Shown here: positions 1 to 9,356 of the stretch, one piece after another
How the letters are laid out: every line of letters starts with the position of its first letter
Position numbering within the stretch: the stretch's first letter is position 1
DNA from: Sphingobacterium sp. CZ-UAM
GTDB lineage: Bacteria > Bacteroidota > Bacteroidia > Sphingobacteriales > Sphingobacteriaceae
Reading direction: 5' to 3'
Assembly (NCBI RefSeq): GCF_002000245.1
Contig: NZ_MTCM01000008.1
Coordinates: 1 to 64,000, forward strand
Length of the DNA stretch: 64,000 nucleotides
Program-made: the position numbers and the translations under genes
Notes under the pieces: generated by a model
Told to the model about the DNA's origin: nothing
What the model saw: only the letters and a program-made list of their open reading frames with translations
Database searches by the model: none

Positions 1-36
1 ACAACAATAAAAGAATAAAAAATAGATTAAATGGAA

Positions 37-61
37 AGAGCCCGGTGGAATACCGAGCTCT
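37..61 (+). terminator. Weak hairpin, possible terminator of an upstream gene
   Basis: Ten-base arms at 37-46 and 52-61 pair with one C-A mismatch around a 5-nt loop. There is no clear T tract behind it, so termination is uncertain. The rest of the first 234 bases shows no gene. Confidence 0.25.
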
Positions 62-234
62 CGTACAAAAAACTTAATTTTGTTAATCCGTCCAACTTTT
101 TGGGGTCACATCATTTTTCATCAGGCCTTTTTTTATTTCATTTTATTTTCTAACTTAATCTAGAGGAATCTAACTTTCTGCCGGGATGGCTGTTTCTTCA
201 ACCAACGGATAACCAATATTTAATAAAACCTATT

Positions 235-2274
235 ATGAAATATTGTAGCAAAATTTTGCTCTTTATAGGTTGTTTTATTGGGATAACCTGTATGGCGCAA
301 ACAAATGAAAAAATCAACCTCGAAGAATTATTTGAAAGTTTATCGGAGGAATTGCCCGAAGACACTGATTTAAGTGAATTAAGTGAAAAATGGCAGTATT
401 ATCTCAAACACCCCATCGATCTGAACAAGACAGATGGGATGGAATTAATCGAATTACAATTTATAGATCCGCTGTTGATACAGCGGTTGATCGAACACCG
501 TCAGGTTTCTGGTAACTTTATAAATACCTTAGAGATTCAGTCCATAGCCGGTTTTAATACACGGCTCGTATCCTTATTGCTACCTTTCGTTAAGGTCAGA
601 GAAGCTAGTCCACTTACAGGAAACAAATTCAAAGATGTATCCCACGAATTTATATTGCGTTATGGCCGGCCCCTGGAGCAAACAAAAGGGTACCAGATTA
701 CAGATACGACAAGATCTCGGTACTTGGGAGATCCCAATCGATTTGCTATTCGATACCGGGCTAATCTAAAAGATAAAATCCGCCTAGCAATTAATATGGA
801 AAAGGATGCCGGTGAGCCATTTTTTAGGGATAAGCAAAAATTAGGATTTGATTTTTATGGAATAAGCCTGATCGTTAAATCGATCGGTCCTATTCGCAAT
901 CTCGTCGTTGGGGATTATGCATTGCAATTTGGTCAGGGGCTCAGTATGTGGAACGGTTTAAGCTTTGGCAAGGGTGGGCTGGTACAAAATACTGCCCGGC
1001 AGGGTATCGGTGTAAAGCAATACACCTCTTTAAACGAGGTTAATTTTATGCGTGGTATCACAGGAACCTTGCAGCTGCAGCGATTTGAGGTCACTCCCTA
1101 TTTTTCTTACCGATCCATTGATGCCAATGTAGTCGATGATTCAGCAGGAACGAGGGTAATTAAGACGATTGCGCAGTCAGGCCTGCATCGAACAGCAACA
1201 GAACAGCGCTACAGAAATGCTGCGCATCAAATGACCTATGGACTGAATGTTCTGTGGCGATATAATCGTTTCAAGATTGGGATTCATGTCAATCAATCCC
1301 AATTGGATGCGATTAGGCTCCGGGGAGCGGCCAAAAGGCAGCAGTATGATTTTGAAGGTGATGTGTTGCAGAATATAAGCCTGTATACAAATTATACGTT
1401 CCGAAACGCCCATCTCTTTGGAGAGTATGCCAATAGTTTAGACGGGGGATCGGCTATATTATTGGGATCAATCGTTAGTTTACATCCAAGACTCTCTACT
1501 GTTGTTCTCGTCCGGAACTATAGAAAAAACTATCATACTTTCTACGGGCAGGGTTTTGGGGAATCAGGCAATACCGCAAATGAAGAGGGGATGTATGCAG
1601 GACTTACCTATCAATTGGCAAGAAAATTAGTTTGGTCCAGTTACATGGATATCTTTCGGTTTCCGGAAGCTAAATACCAAGCGGATACCGGATCTGTGGG
1701 AGCAGATTTTTTTAGCCAGCTCAGTTATATCTGGTATAAGAAAGGACAACTCATTTTAAGGTATAGAAATCGATTAAAGCAGACGAATTATATTGGGCAG
1801 GGACAAACTGAATCAGGACTAGTAAATAGTTCAAAGCAGCAGTTACGCATAGAATTCCAATATAAGTTGAATACCACCTGGACGATTCGTTCCCGGGCTG
1901 AGGCGAACCTGTTCCAAAGGGAATATGAGGATAATAGCCTAGGCTATCTATTTTATCAGGATGTTTTCTGGAAACCTGACATCGGTAAGATTCAGCTAAA
2001 TGCCCGGATAGCTTATTTTCGGACCGATACCTATGATAATCGGATCTATGCCTATGAGAATGATGTGTTGTATGCTTCAGGATTTGGAATGTATCATACG
2101 AAAGGATGGCGTGCATATGTGAATTTGAGATATAAAATAAATCCTAATCTCGATATATGGGCAAAGTATGGGGTTTATTATTATCCGGATAAAGACACAA
2201 TAGGTTCTGGTTTGGAGGAGATCAGCGGTAACAGAAAGTCCGAAATTAAGCTACAGTTGAGATGGCAACTATGA
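235..2274 (+). CDS. Outer-membrane beta-barrel protein with N-terminal helix-hairpin-helix domain
   Basis: 679 aa. Residues 1-22 form a signal peptide ending MAQ. Residues about 61-120 carry two helix-hairpin-helix units (IDLNKTDG, then LEIQSIAGF) of the kind found in ComEA, which binds DNA non-specifically. From about residue 135 to the C-terminus the sequence alternates polar and hydrophobic residues rich in Tyr, Arg and Phe, as in an outer-membrane barrel. The inferred topology puts the HhH part in the periplasm. The stop overlaps the next gene (comEC) in an ATGA, and comEC overlaps recQ the same way, so the three are probably one transcript. A role in DNA transport is inference from domain and context; the family's function is not established to my knowledge. 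Confidence 0.85.
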   Translation: MKYCSKILLFIGCFIGITCMAQTNEKINLEELFESLSEELPEDTDLSELSEKWQYYLKHPIDLNKTDGMELIELQFIDPLLIQRLIEHRQVSGNFINTLEIQSIAGFNTRLVSLLLPFVKVREASPLTGNKFKDVSHEFILRYGRPLEQTKGYQITDTTRSRYLGDPNRFAIRYRANLKDKIRLAINMEKDAGEPFFRDKQKLGFDFYGISLIVKSIGPIRNLVVGDYALQFGQGLSMWNGLSFGKGGLVQNTARQGIGVKQYTSLNEVNFMRGITGTLQLQRFEVTPYFSYRSIDANVVDDSAGTRVIKTIAQSGLHRTATEQRYRNAAHQMTYGLNVLWRYNRFKIGIHVNQSQLDAIRLRGAAKRQQYDFEGDVLQNISLYTNYTFRNAHLFGEYANSLDGGSAILLGSIVSLHPRLSTVVLVRNYRKNYHTFYGQGFGESGNTANEEGMYAGLTYQLARKLVWSSYMDIFRFPEAKYQADTGSVGADFFSQLSYIWYKKGQLILRYRNRLKQTNYIGQGQTESGLVNSSKQQLRIEFQYKLNTTWTIRSRAEANLFQREYEDNSLGYLFYQDVFWKPDIGKIQLNARIAYFRTDTYDNRIYAYENDVLYASGFGMYHTKGWRAYVNLRYKINPNLDIWAKYGVYYYPDKDTIGSGLEEISGNRKSEIKLQLRWQL

Positions 2275-4361
2275 AAGAATTAACCTTTTATCAAAAGCTG
2301 GAGCGAATTCCGATATTAAAGATTACCTCTGTTTACGTTATCGGGCTCTTTTTAGCACCGCTGCTAAAATTCTCCCCCAAATGGTTTCAATACCTGGAAT
2401 ATAGCTTATTCCTATTCGTGGGGCTAACTCTTTGTTGCTATTTGCTCAGAAAAACAGGATTTAGATATGGCTATCTTTTCGGATATTATGTGCTGGTCCT
2501 GCTATTTGGCATATGGCAATTTTGGCGTAGCGACCCATTGTTTGTCAAAGATCATTTTTCGCATTTTCAGCTGGATAGCTATGTTGTCGATATTATCGAT
2601 GAACCTAAAACAAAGGCCGATATCGTCCGATTCGAAGCTGAGGTAATTGGCGGTTATAAGCACGGAACTTTTGTTCAGACTACGGGCAAGATCATGGTTT
2701 CAATAAAATCGAAATTGAAAATCCAGTTTCAATATGGCGATCGGCTCTGGGTAAAGGGCAGTATGGCCCGTGTCGCCCCGCCATTGAATCCATTGGAGTT
2801 TGACTATAGAGGGTACCTGGAACGAGCTGATATCTACCATCAAATTTTCTTGCATACGGATAACTATACGGTAATTGCAAAAGGAGTTTCACAATCCAAT
2901 GATATGAGAGGTATGGCGCTGGAAACACGTGGATATTTTTTACGAAAACTACAGCCTTACTTCCAGAATGAGGAATACTTTTCCATTGCAGCTGCTTTGT
3001 TATATGGTTTTCGTAGCGATATTGATGAGGAAATCCTAAGAGCATTTACAAACACGGGTACCATACATGTATTGAGCGTTTCTGGAATGCACGTAGCTGT
3101 ACTCTTTGGTTTTTTGTCATTGGTTTTCAGGTTTGTGCCGCTGCCTTCTATGTTGCCCTGGTTACCTTTTGTAATAACATTTTCCGTTATTTGGCTATAT
3201 GCTTTTATTGCTGGTCTGGGGCCGCCTATTGTGCGTTCGGCTATTATGATCAGTTTTGTTTTATCTGCGCAGTACTTTAAACGAAATAGCTCATCACTCA
3301 ATGCTTTGGTAACAGCTGCAACTATTATTTTGCTCTGCTCTCCCAGAGCGCTTAGGGATGTTGGGTTTCAGCTCTCCTTTTTGGCGGTTTTAGGCATGAT
3401 ATTGTTTTTGCCCATTTTTGAAAAAATTATTGTGGTAAAAAAGCCGTTGATGCGTTTTTTTAGGGACGCAGTGAGTATCTCCATCGCTGCGCAGATTTTG
3501 ACGACACCACTGACCCTCTATTATTTTGGACAGTTTCCCACCTATTTTTTACTGGCAAATTTACTCGTCGATTTCCCTTCAACATTAGCTATGTATCTAG
3601 GCTTTGTAATGACGGTCAATCCTTTGGATTGGCTCAATGAGATCCTGGGAATACTTTTGGAAAATTTAATCGGATTTATGCTTTATTGTCTGCAATCTGT
3701 TGATAGTCTTGCCTTTTCAACGATCAAAATCAATATCATTGATAAGGGCCTACTTTTTCTTTCCTATGCTGCTATTTTTTCCTTTTTATATGCCTATCAA
3801 TGGAAGGACAATAAGTATCACTATTTAGGATTCTTTTGTGTCGCTGGGATGCTGATCATAGATATCCACGGTCGGGTTATCGACAGGAATATTGAGCGAT
3901 TTCGGGTATATAATACGAGAAATGAGTTGACCATGGCTTATTTTAAGCATCAACAGGCTGTTATTTACAGCACTTTTGATTCGTTGAATCATAAAGCCCT
4001 GCAATATGCTTGCGGCCGCGAAATCCGGGTATTGGCCTCAGAAGATCATGTTCAATTTGTTCCATTGGGAAATGCAGGGAAAAGAGTGAATTATTTGATC
4101 GCGTTGCCAATAGGAAAGGTAATCATTATGGAACATTTTGAAGAGGTATTACCAACCGCAGATCTACTGATTGTCAGAAAAAATGCCATTCAAAAATTAG
4201 CTGCTGCAGTATCCCTTATTTCACCCAAACAGGTTATTCTCGATGGCTCCAATTCTTTGAAGAAATCACTCCGCGCAAAGGTCATACTCGACAGTCTAAG
4301 GATAAAGAATTATATCATAAAAGATAATTTTGCGTATGTTTGGGATAAGGAGAGCTTATGA
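2271..4361 (+). CDS. comEC: ComEC/Rec2-family DNA internalisation channel
   Basis: 696 aa from the ATG at 2271, chosen because it forms an ATGA overlap with the preceding stop; an in-frame ATG at 2262 is the alternative. ComEC forms the inner-membrane channel that passes single-stranded DNA into the cytoplasm during transformation. Several hydrophobic segments precede a soluble stretch (DUF4131-like, roughly residues 90-200). The competence core follows, with the characteristic HVLSVSGMHVA at about residues 264-274 and further membrane helices. The C-terminal ~150 residues are soluble but lack the HxHxDH metallo-beta-lactamase motif of longer ComEC proteins. The stop overlaps the recQ start (ATGA). 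Confidence 0.92.
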   Translation: MKELTFYQKLERIPILKITSVYVIGLFLAPLLKFSPKWFQYLEYSLFLFVGLTLCCYLLRKTGFRYGYLFGYYVLVLLFGIWQFWRSDPLFVKDHFSHFQLDSYVVDIIDEPKTKADIVRFEAEVIGGYKHGTFVQTTGKIMVSIKSKLKIQFQYGDRLWVKGSMARVAPPLNPLEFDYRGYLERADIYHQIFLHTDNYTVIAKGVSQSNDMRGMALETRGYFLRKLQPYFQNEEYFSIAAALLYGFRSDIDEEILRAFTNTGTIHVLSVSGMHVAVLFGFLSLVFRFVPLPSMLPWLPFVITFSVIWLYAFIAGLGPPIVRSAIMISFVLSAQYFKRNSSSLNALVTAATIILLCSPRALRDVGFQLSFLAVLGMILFLPIFEKIIVVKKPLMRFFRDAVSISIAAQILTTPLTLYYFGQFPTYFLLANLLVDFPSTLAMYLGFVMTVNPLDWLNEILGILLENLIGFMLYCLQSVDSLAFSTIKINIIDKGLLFLSYAAIFSFLYAYQWKDNKYHYLGFFCVAGMLIIDIHGRVIDRNIERFRVYNTRNELTMAYFKHQQAVIYSTFDSLNHKALQYACGREIRVLASEDHVQFVPLGNAGKRVNYLIALPIGKVIIMEHFEEVLPTADLLIVRKNAIQKLAAAVSLISPKQVILDGSNSLKKSLRAKVILDSLRIKNYIIKDNFAYVWDKESL

Positions 4362-6259
4362 CTTTAGATAGCATATCAATCTTAAGACAATATTGGGGGT
4401 TTGAATCCTTTCGGCCATTGCAGGAAGAAATTATTCAGTCAGTAATTTCTGGTAAAGATACACTTGCTTTACTACCGACAGGAGGGGGGAAATCCATCTG
4501 TTTTCAGGTGCCGGCATTGATGATGGAGGGCATCTGCATTGTTGTGACACCCCTGATTGCGTTAATGAAGGATCAGGTGGAACATCTGAAGAAAAATGGT
4601 ATCCAGGCTGTCGCTATTTATTCGGGGATGAAAAAAAGAGAAGTGGATATCACTTTAGATAATTGTGTCTATGGAAAGATAAAGTTTCTTTACCTTTCCC
4701 CGGAACGTTTGTATAGTGATCTTGTTAGAGAGCGGATCCGGTTTATGAATGTTAATCTGTTTGCCATAGATGAAGCGCATTGTATTTCGCAATGGGGATA
4801 TGATTTTAGACCGCCCTATTTGGAGCTGGCCAAACTGAAAGAGCTTCACCCTAAAGTACCATTTTTGGCACTGACCGCAACAGCGACCGAACGGGTTATT
4901 GCCGATATACAACAGAAACTCAATTTTCCAAAGCAAAATGTATTTGTCAAAAGTTTTCTTCGGGACAACTTGGCTTATATGGCGATTGAGGAAGAGGACA
5001 AAATGGGCCGGATGCTGCGTATTATTCATAAACTAGGCGGGTCAGGTATCGTATATGTTCGAAATCGAAGAGAGACGCAGGAAATAGCCCGTATTTTGAT
5101 CAACAATGGAATTGCATCTGACTATTATCATGCGGGATTACCGGGGCAGGAGCGGGATCGTAAGCAGGATGAATGGATGTCGAATGCTGTACGTGTAATT
5201 GTTGCTACAAATGCTTTTGGTATGGGAATCGATAAACCCGATGTTCGCTTTGTCATTCACCTGGACCTACCTGATTCGCTGGAAGCGTATTATCAGGAAG
5301 CCGGTAGGGCAGGACGTGATGGTAAAAAAGCTTATCCGGTTATTCTTTATCAAAAGAACGATGAAAGAAAACTTGTTGATACATTGGAGGCTAGTTTTCC
5401 AGATGTTCCTTTCATACAGCAGACTTACCATTATTTATGTAATCATTTCCAGATTCCGTATGGTGCTGGTGAAGGGCTTACGGTGGATTTTGATGTGGTT
5501 ACCTTTGCTAAAAAATATCAATTGCCTTTGGTGCCGGTAATGAATGCATTAAAGTTTTTGGAACGCGATGGCTGGTTGACATTGTCAGAAGCAGTGACGA
5601 TACCTTCACGTTTCAAATTTGAAATTGACAGCACAGAGTTGTACAAGATTCAGGTGCAATATGTCAAATATGATAAATTGATCAAAGCAATTTTACGTAC
5701 TTATGGCGGCGTTTTTGAGAACTATATCCTAATTAACGAATATGAATTTGCAAATAAACTTGGCGTTCCATACGGTCGGGTAGTAGAGCTTCTCAAATCG
5801 CTGGAAGCATTGGAAATAGCTAGTTATCTCCCTTCTACGGACGCTCCGCAGTTGACTTTTTTGCAAAATCGAGTTGATTACAAGCATCTGCATATCGATC
5901 ATATTTTCATCCGGGATCGTCATCAGGTGAAAGAGGAGCAGGTCAATGGAATGATAGATTATTTGGAACAAGCAAATTGCCGTAGTCAGTCATTATTACT
6001 TTATTTTGGAGAAAAGAATGCTGGTTTTTGCCAGGTATGTGATCTTTGTTTAATACGTATACACAAAGAAAACCAACGAGCTCAAATCAAGGAAGAGATA
6101 AAGAACAGCTTACTTGCCACATCTAAAAATCTTCACGATCTTGTTGATAGTTTAACCCTTGGAACTGAAAAAAGAAGAATAGAGGTTATCCGGGAACTAC
6201 TGGATGCCGAAGTAATTCGTTTGGAGGATAAGCTCTATTCCTGGAATACGGTATTTTGA
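4358..6259 (+). CDS. recQ: ATP-dependent DNA helicase RecQ
   Basis: 633 aa. 3'-5' DNA helicase for recombination and repair. Walker A TGGGKS is at 41-46 (K45), the DEAH box at 138-141, and the motif VI-like segment QEAGRAGRDGKKA follows. The RecQ zinc site is complete: C541, C558, C561 and C564 (CQVCDLC). A winged-helix region separates helicase core and end. No HRDC domain is recognisable at the C-terminus, so this is a short RecQ form. The start overlaps the comEC stop by four bases. The gene converges with the sulfurtransferase, whose stop codon begins at the very next base (6260). Confidence 0.95.
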   Translation: MTLDSISILRQYWGFESFRPLQEEIIQSVISGKDTLALLPTGGGKSICFQVPALMMEGICIVVTPLIALMKDQVEHLKKNGIQAVAIYSGMKKREVDITLDNCVYGKIKFLYLSPERLYSDLVRERIRFMNVNLFAIDEAHCISQWGYDFRPPYLELAKLKELHPKVPFLALTATATERVIADIQQKLNFPKQNVFVKSFLRDNLAYMAIEEEDKMGRMLRIIHKLGGSGIVYVRNRRETQEIARILINNGIASDYYHAGLPGQERDRKQDEWMSNAVRVIVATNAFGMGIDKPDVRFVIHLDLPDSLEAYYQEAGRAGRDGKKAYPVILYQKNDERKLVDTLEASFPDVPFIQQTYHYLCNHFQIPYGAGEGLTVDFDVVTFAKKYQLPLVPVMNALKFLERDGWLTLSEAVTIPSRFKFEIDSTELYKIQVQYVKYDKLIKAILRTYGGVFENYILINEYEFANKLGVPYGRVVELLKSLEALEIASYLPSTDAPQLTFLQNRVDYKHLHIDHIFIRDRHQVKEEQVNGMIDYLEQANCRSQSLLLYFGEKNAGFCQVCDLCLIRIHKENQRAQIKEEIKNSLLATSKNLHDLVDSLTLGTEKRRIEVIRELLDAEVIRLEDKLYSWNTVF

Positions 6260-7096
6260 TTATTTTTCTATGGGAAGATTAAGTTCTTCACGGCCCCATT
6301 CAGACCAGGAACCATCGTATACACGTATGTTTGGATGACCTGAAATATAGGATGCAAAGGCTAGGATAGAAGCTGTCACTCCCGAACCACAGGAAAATAC
6401 ATATTCCTTTCCTGTTTTGAATTGATCAAAATGCTGCTTGAGTTGGTCAACTGGTTTATAGTAAATACCGTCAAGCAATTCCTCGAAAGGCAAATTTTTA
6501 GAGTGGGGGATATGCCCGCCGTTCAGTCCTTTTCGGGGCTCGGCAACTAAGCCAATAAATCTTCCTTTACTTCTTGCATCGAAAATGCTTATAGCTGATG
6601 ACTTATAGTGTGCCAGGATATACTCCTTGTCGGCATACAGGTTTTTCTGAAAATGTGCTTTAAAGTTTCCCGTTTTTCGCTGTTGCTTATAATTGTCTGC
6701 TAGGTCAAATTTGTTTTTTTTCCAAGCGGGCACTCCTCCATTTAGAATATACACCTGATCAAACCCCATCACCTTAAACATCCACCAAGCACGCGGACTG
6801 GAGTACACCCCCCATCTATCATATAAAACTACGATGCTGTCCTGATCAATACCCAAGGCTTGGGCTTCAGTTTCAAACACCTGTTGTGATACCAGTGTAT
6901 GTGGTAATTTAGCTGTGTGGTCAGAAAACTTTCCCTCGATATCAAAAAATAATGAATTTGGCAGTAATTCTAAATTTGAATCTTTTAAGGATTGGCCGAC
7001 TTTATCGATGGTACAGTCAAGTAGGATCACATTGTCGTCTCTTGTCAATGTATCCCGAAGTTCGGATGGATTAATTAAGGCTGATCTGAATGACAT
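6260..7096 (-). CDS. sseA: Sulfurtransferase, 3-mercaptopyruvate type (two rhodanese domains)
   Basis: 278 aa, the usual length for a two-domain rhodanese. Such enzymes move sulfur from 3-mercaptopyruvate or thiosulfate to thiol acceptors. The C-terminal domain holds the active loop CGSGVT with the catalytic cysteine at residue 236; this loop is typical of mercaptopyruvate sulfurtransferases, whereas thiosulfate enzymes usually have CRKGVT. The N-terminal domain is inactive, as expected (no loop cysteine). No signal peptide, so it is cytoplasmic. A good promoter lies at 7117-7146. Confidence 0.9.
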   Translation of the reverse strand: MSFRSALINPSELRDTLTRDDNVILLDCTIDKVGQSLKDSNLELLPNSLFFDIEGKFSDHTAKLPHTLVSQQVFETEAQALGIDQDSIVVLYDRWGVYSSPRAWWMFKVMGFDQVYILNGGVPAWKKNKFDLADNYKQQRKTGNFKAHFQKNLYADKEYILAHYKSSAISIFDARSKGRFIGLVAEPRKGLNGGHIPHSKNLPFEELLDGIYYKPVDQLKQHFDQFKTGKEYVFSCGSGVTASILAFASYISGHPNIRVYDGSWSEWGREELNLPIEK

Positions 7097-7116
7097 AACA
7101 ATTATTCTTATGTATA

Positions 7117-7146
7117 CAAAATTACAAAGCAGACCTTTAAAAACAA
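7117..7146 (-). promoter_or_regulatory. Promoter of the sulfurtransferase gene
   Basis: On the minus strand TTG (7144-7146) is followed after 19 nt by TAATTTTG (7117-7124), matching the Bacteroidota consensus. The -33 box touches the foot of the rpsA terminator hairpin. Confidence 0.6.
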
Positions 7147-7175
7147 AGCGGCTGTCCTTTTGGAACAGCCGCTTT
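7145..7175 (-). terminator. Terminator of rpsA
   Basis: Perfect 11-bp arms at 7145-7155 and 7165-7175, extendable inward by TCC/GGA pairing, followed on the minus strand by a T-rich tract. It lies 20 bases past the rpsA stop codon. Confidence 0.8.
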
Positions 7176-7195
7176 TTATGGATTGAAAATACTAA

Positions 7196-9127
7196 TTACT
7201 TAGCGTTTTTGTCATTTTCCATTTGCTCTTTCAATTGAGCTAACACGTCTAAGTCGCCTAAAGTAGATTTTTCAACAGAATCTTTTACTTTTTTAACAGC
7301 TGAAGATTCAGCTTTAGCGTCTTTTTTACGGTTGTTAGACTCTTCTTTGCGAGCTTCTTCTTTCTCTTCTTCCCAGATACGAGAGTGAGAAATTACCAAA
7401 CGTTTGTTCTCTTTGTTGAACTCGATGATTTTGAATGAAGTAACTTCATCAACTTTCAATGAAGAACCGTCTTCTTTAACAGAGTGTTTAGAAGGACAGA
7501 AACCTTCAACACCGTATTGTAGCGCAACGATATCACCTTTGTCACCAACTTTGATCACAGTACCTTCGTGGATAGAACCTTCAGTGAAGATTGTCTCGAA
7601 AGTATCCCAAGGGTTTTCTTCCAATTGTTTGTGACCTAAAGATAATTTACGGTTTTCTTCATCTAATTCTAATACAACTACGTCTAATGTTTCACCAACT
7701 TTAGTGAATTCGTTAGGGTGGTTGATTTTTTTAGACCAAGAAAGATCAGAGATGTGGATCAAACCGTCGATACCTTCTTCTAACTCAACAAATACACCGA
7801 AGTTAGTCATGTTTTTAACAACAGCTGTTTGTTTAGAGCCTACAGGGTAACGCTCAGTGATGTTTTTCCAAGGATCTGGAGTCAATTGTTTGATACCTAA
7901 GCTCATTTTGCGCTCGTCACGATCTAAAGTTAAGATCTGTGCTTCGATCTCGTCACCAACTTTTAAGAACTCTTGTGGAGAACGTAAGTTTTGAGACCAA
8001 GACATTTCAGAAACGTGGATCAAACCTTCAACACCAGGGATGATTTCTAAGAAAGCACCGTAATCAGCAACTGTTACGATTTTACCTTTCACTTTAGAAC
8101 CAACTTCTAATGCTGTATCTAAAGATTCCCAAGGATGCTCAGATAATTGTTTCAAGCCTAAAGCGATACGTTTTTTCTCGTCATCAAAATCTAATACAAC
8201 AACGTTGATTGTTTGATCTAGAGATAAAACTTCTTTTGGATGCTCGATACGGCCCCAAGAGATATCTGTGATATGCAACAAACCGTCAACACCACCTAAG
8301 TCGATGAACACACCGAAGTCAGTGATATTTTTAACAGTTCCTTCTAATACTTGACCTTTTTCTAATTTAGCAACGATCTCAGATTTTTGGTTTTCTAAGT
8401 CGTTTTCAATTAACACTTTGTGTGATACGACAACGTTTTTGAACTCGTGGTTGATTTTAACAACTTTGAATTCCATTGTTTTACCTACGTATACATCGTA
8501 GTCACGGATAGGTTTGATATCGATTTGAGATCCAGGTAAGAATGCTTCAACACCTTTGATGTCAACGATAAGACCACCTTTAGTACGGCTCTTAACGAAA
8601 CCAGTAATGATTGCATCATTTTCCAATGCCTCATTGATAGCTTCCCAAGATTTTTGAGTTTTAGCACGTTTACGAGAAAGTACTAATTGACCGTTAGCAT
8701 CTTCTTGAGATTCAACGAATACGTCAACTTTGTCACCAATTTTTAATTCTGGTAAGTCGCGGAATTCGGATAAAGAAACTAAACCGTCAGATTTGAAACC
8801 AACATTTAAGACAACGTCTTTGTTGTTGATAGAAACGACAGTACCTTCGATAATTTCACCTTGGTTAACTTGGTTGAAAGTATCAGCGTATTGTGCTTCA
8901 AGTTTAGCGCGTTCAGCATCGCTATAATTTCCGAAACCTTTGTCATTTGCATCCCAGTCAAATTCACCTTCTGGTGTGATCCAAGTGTTTGATTTGATTT
9001 CGTCGATTAAGTTTGAATCAGCTTCTGATTCAATTTTTTCGGTGTCTTTCACTACTTTAGTGTCAGCACCTTGTAGCTCTGCGTTTTTCGCTGCTAATTC
9101 TTTTTCTGCTTCTTGTTTTTTTGCCAT
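7196..9127 (-). CDS. rpsA: 30S ribosomal protein S1
   Basis: 643 aa. S1 helps the small subunit bind and unfold mRNA. Six S1 RNA-binding domains run from about residue 88 to 590; the best examples carry the GVFIDLGGVDGLLHITD type signature, repeated in domains 3-5. The N-terminal ~80 residues are an acidic and Lys/Glu-rich extension, and the C-terminal ~50 are a charged tail (EEEKEEARKEE). The gene is AT-neutral with strong codon bias, as expected of a highly expressed gene. It has its own promoter (9166-9193) and terminator, so it is monocistronic. Many antisense open frames over it are artefacts of its codon use. Confidence 0.97.
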   Translation of the reverse strand: MAKKQEAEKELAAKNAELQGADTKVVKDTEKIESEADSNLIDEIKSNTWITPEGEFDWDANDKGFGNYSDAERAKLEAQYADTFNQVNQGEIIEGTVVSINNKDVVLNVGFKSDGLVSLSEFRDLPELKIGDKVDVFVESQEDANGQLVLSRKRAKTQKSWEAINEALENDAIITGFVKSRTKGGLIVDIKGVEAFLPGSQIDIKPIRDYDVYVGKTMEFKVVKINHEFKNVVVSHKVLIENDLENQKSEIVAKLEKGQVLEGTVKNITDFGVFIDLGGVDGLLHITDISWGRIEHPKEVLSLDQTINVVVLDFDDEKKRIALGLKQLSEHPWESLDTALEVGSKVKGKIVTVADYGAFLEIIPGVEGLIHVSEMSWSQNLRSPQEFLKVGDEIEAQILTLDRDERKMSLGIKQLTPDPWKNITERYPVGSKQTAVVKNMTNFGVFVELEEGIDGLIHISDLSWSKKINHPNEFTKVGETLDVVVLELDEENRKLSLGHKQLEENPWDTFETIFTEGSIHEGTVIKVGDKGDIVALQYGVEGFCPSKHSVKEDGSSLKVDEVTSFKIIEFNKENKRLVISHSRIWEEEKEEARKEESNNRKKDAKAESSAVKKVKDSVEKSTLGDLDVLAQLKEQMENDKNAK

Positions 9128-9147
9128 TAATTAATTTTCTCCTTTTT

Positions 9148-9160
9148 CCTACGTTGTAGG
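9148..9160 (-). promoter_or_regulatory. Small hairpin at the 5' end of the rpsA leader
   Basis: CCTAC (9148-9152) pairs with GTAGG (9156-9160) around a 3-nt loop. It lies immediately after the predicted start point and about 20 nt before the ATG. It could stabilise the mRNA or take part in S1 autoregulation; both are inference. Confidence 0.35.
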
Positions 9161-9165
9161 AGTTG

Positions 9166-9193
9166 CAAAGGTACAAAAAAACTTTTAATGCAA
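9166..9193 (-). promoter_or_regulatory. rpsA promoter
   Basis: On the minus strand TTG (9191-9193), 17-nt spacer, TACCTTTG (9166-9173). Predicted start point near 9160, giving a leader of about 33 nt. Confidence 0.65.
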
Positions 9194-9356
9194 AATTTTA
9201 TTTTTCTTATTTTATTGAAGGACTTTCAGTTATAGCTTGTTGTCGAATAACTTGGCTGCGGAGGGCAAAACAGGTTTTTCATTGACCAGCGAGCGAGCTG
9301 AGCCCCATAAGCACGTTCTATTTGTCAAAAAATCGCCCTTAAAACACAGGTACAGC

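Noticed and set aside
2271..4361. Metallo-beta-lactamase domain at the ComEC C-terminus
   Set aside because: The HxHxDH motif is absent; the C-terminal part is too diverged to assign nuclease function.
7404..9134. Several open frames antisense to rpsA (e.g. 7404-7634, 8730-8927, 8940-9134)
   Set aside because: They mirror the codon bias of rpsA, have serine-rich unnatural composition and no promoter.
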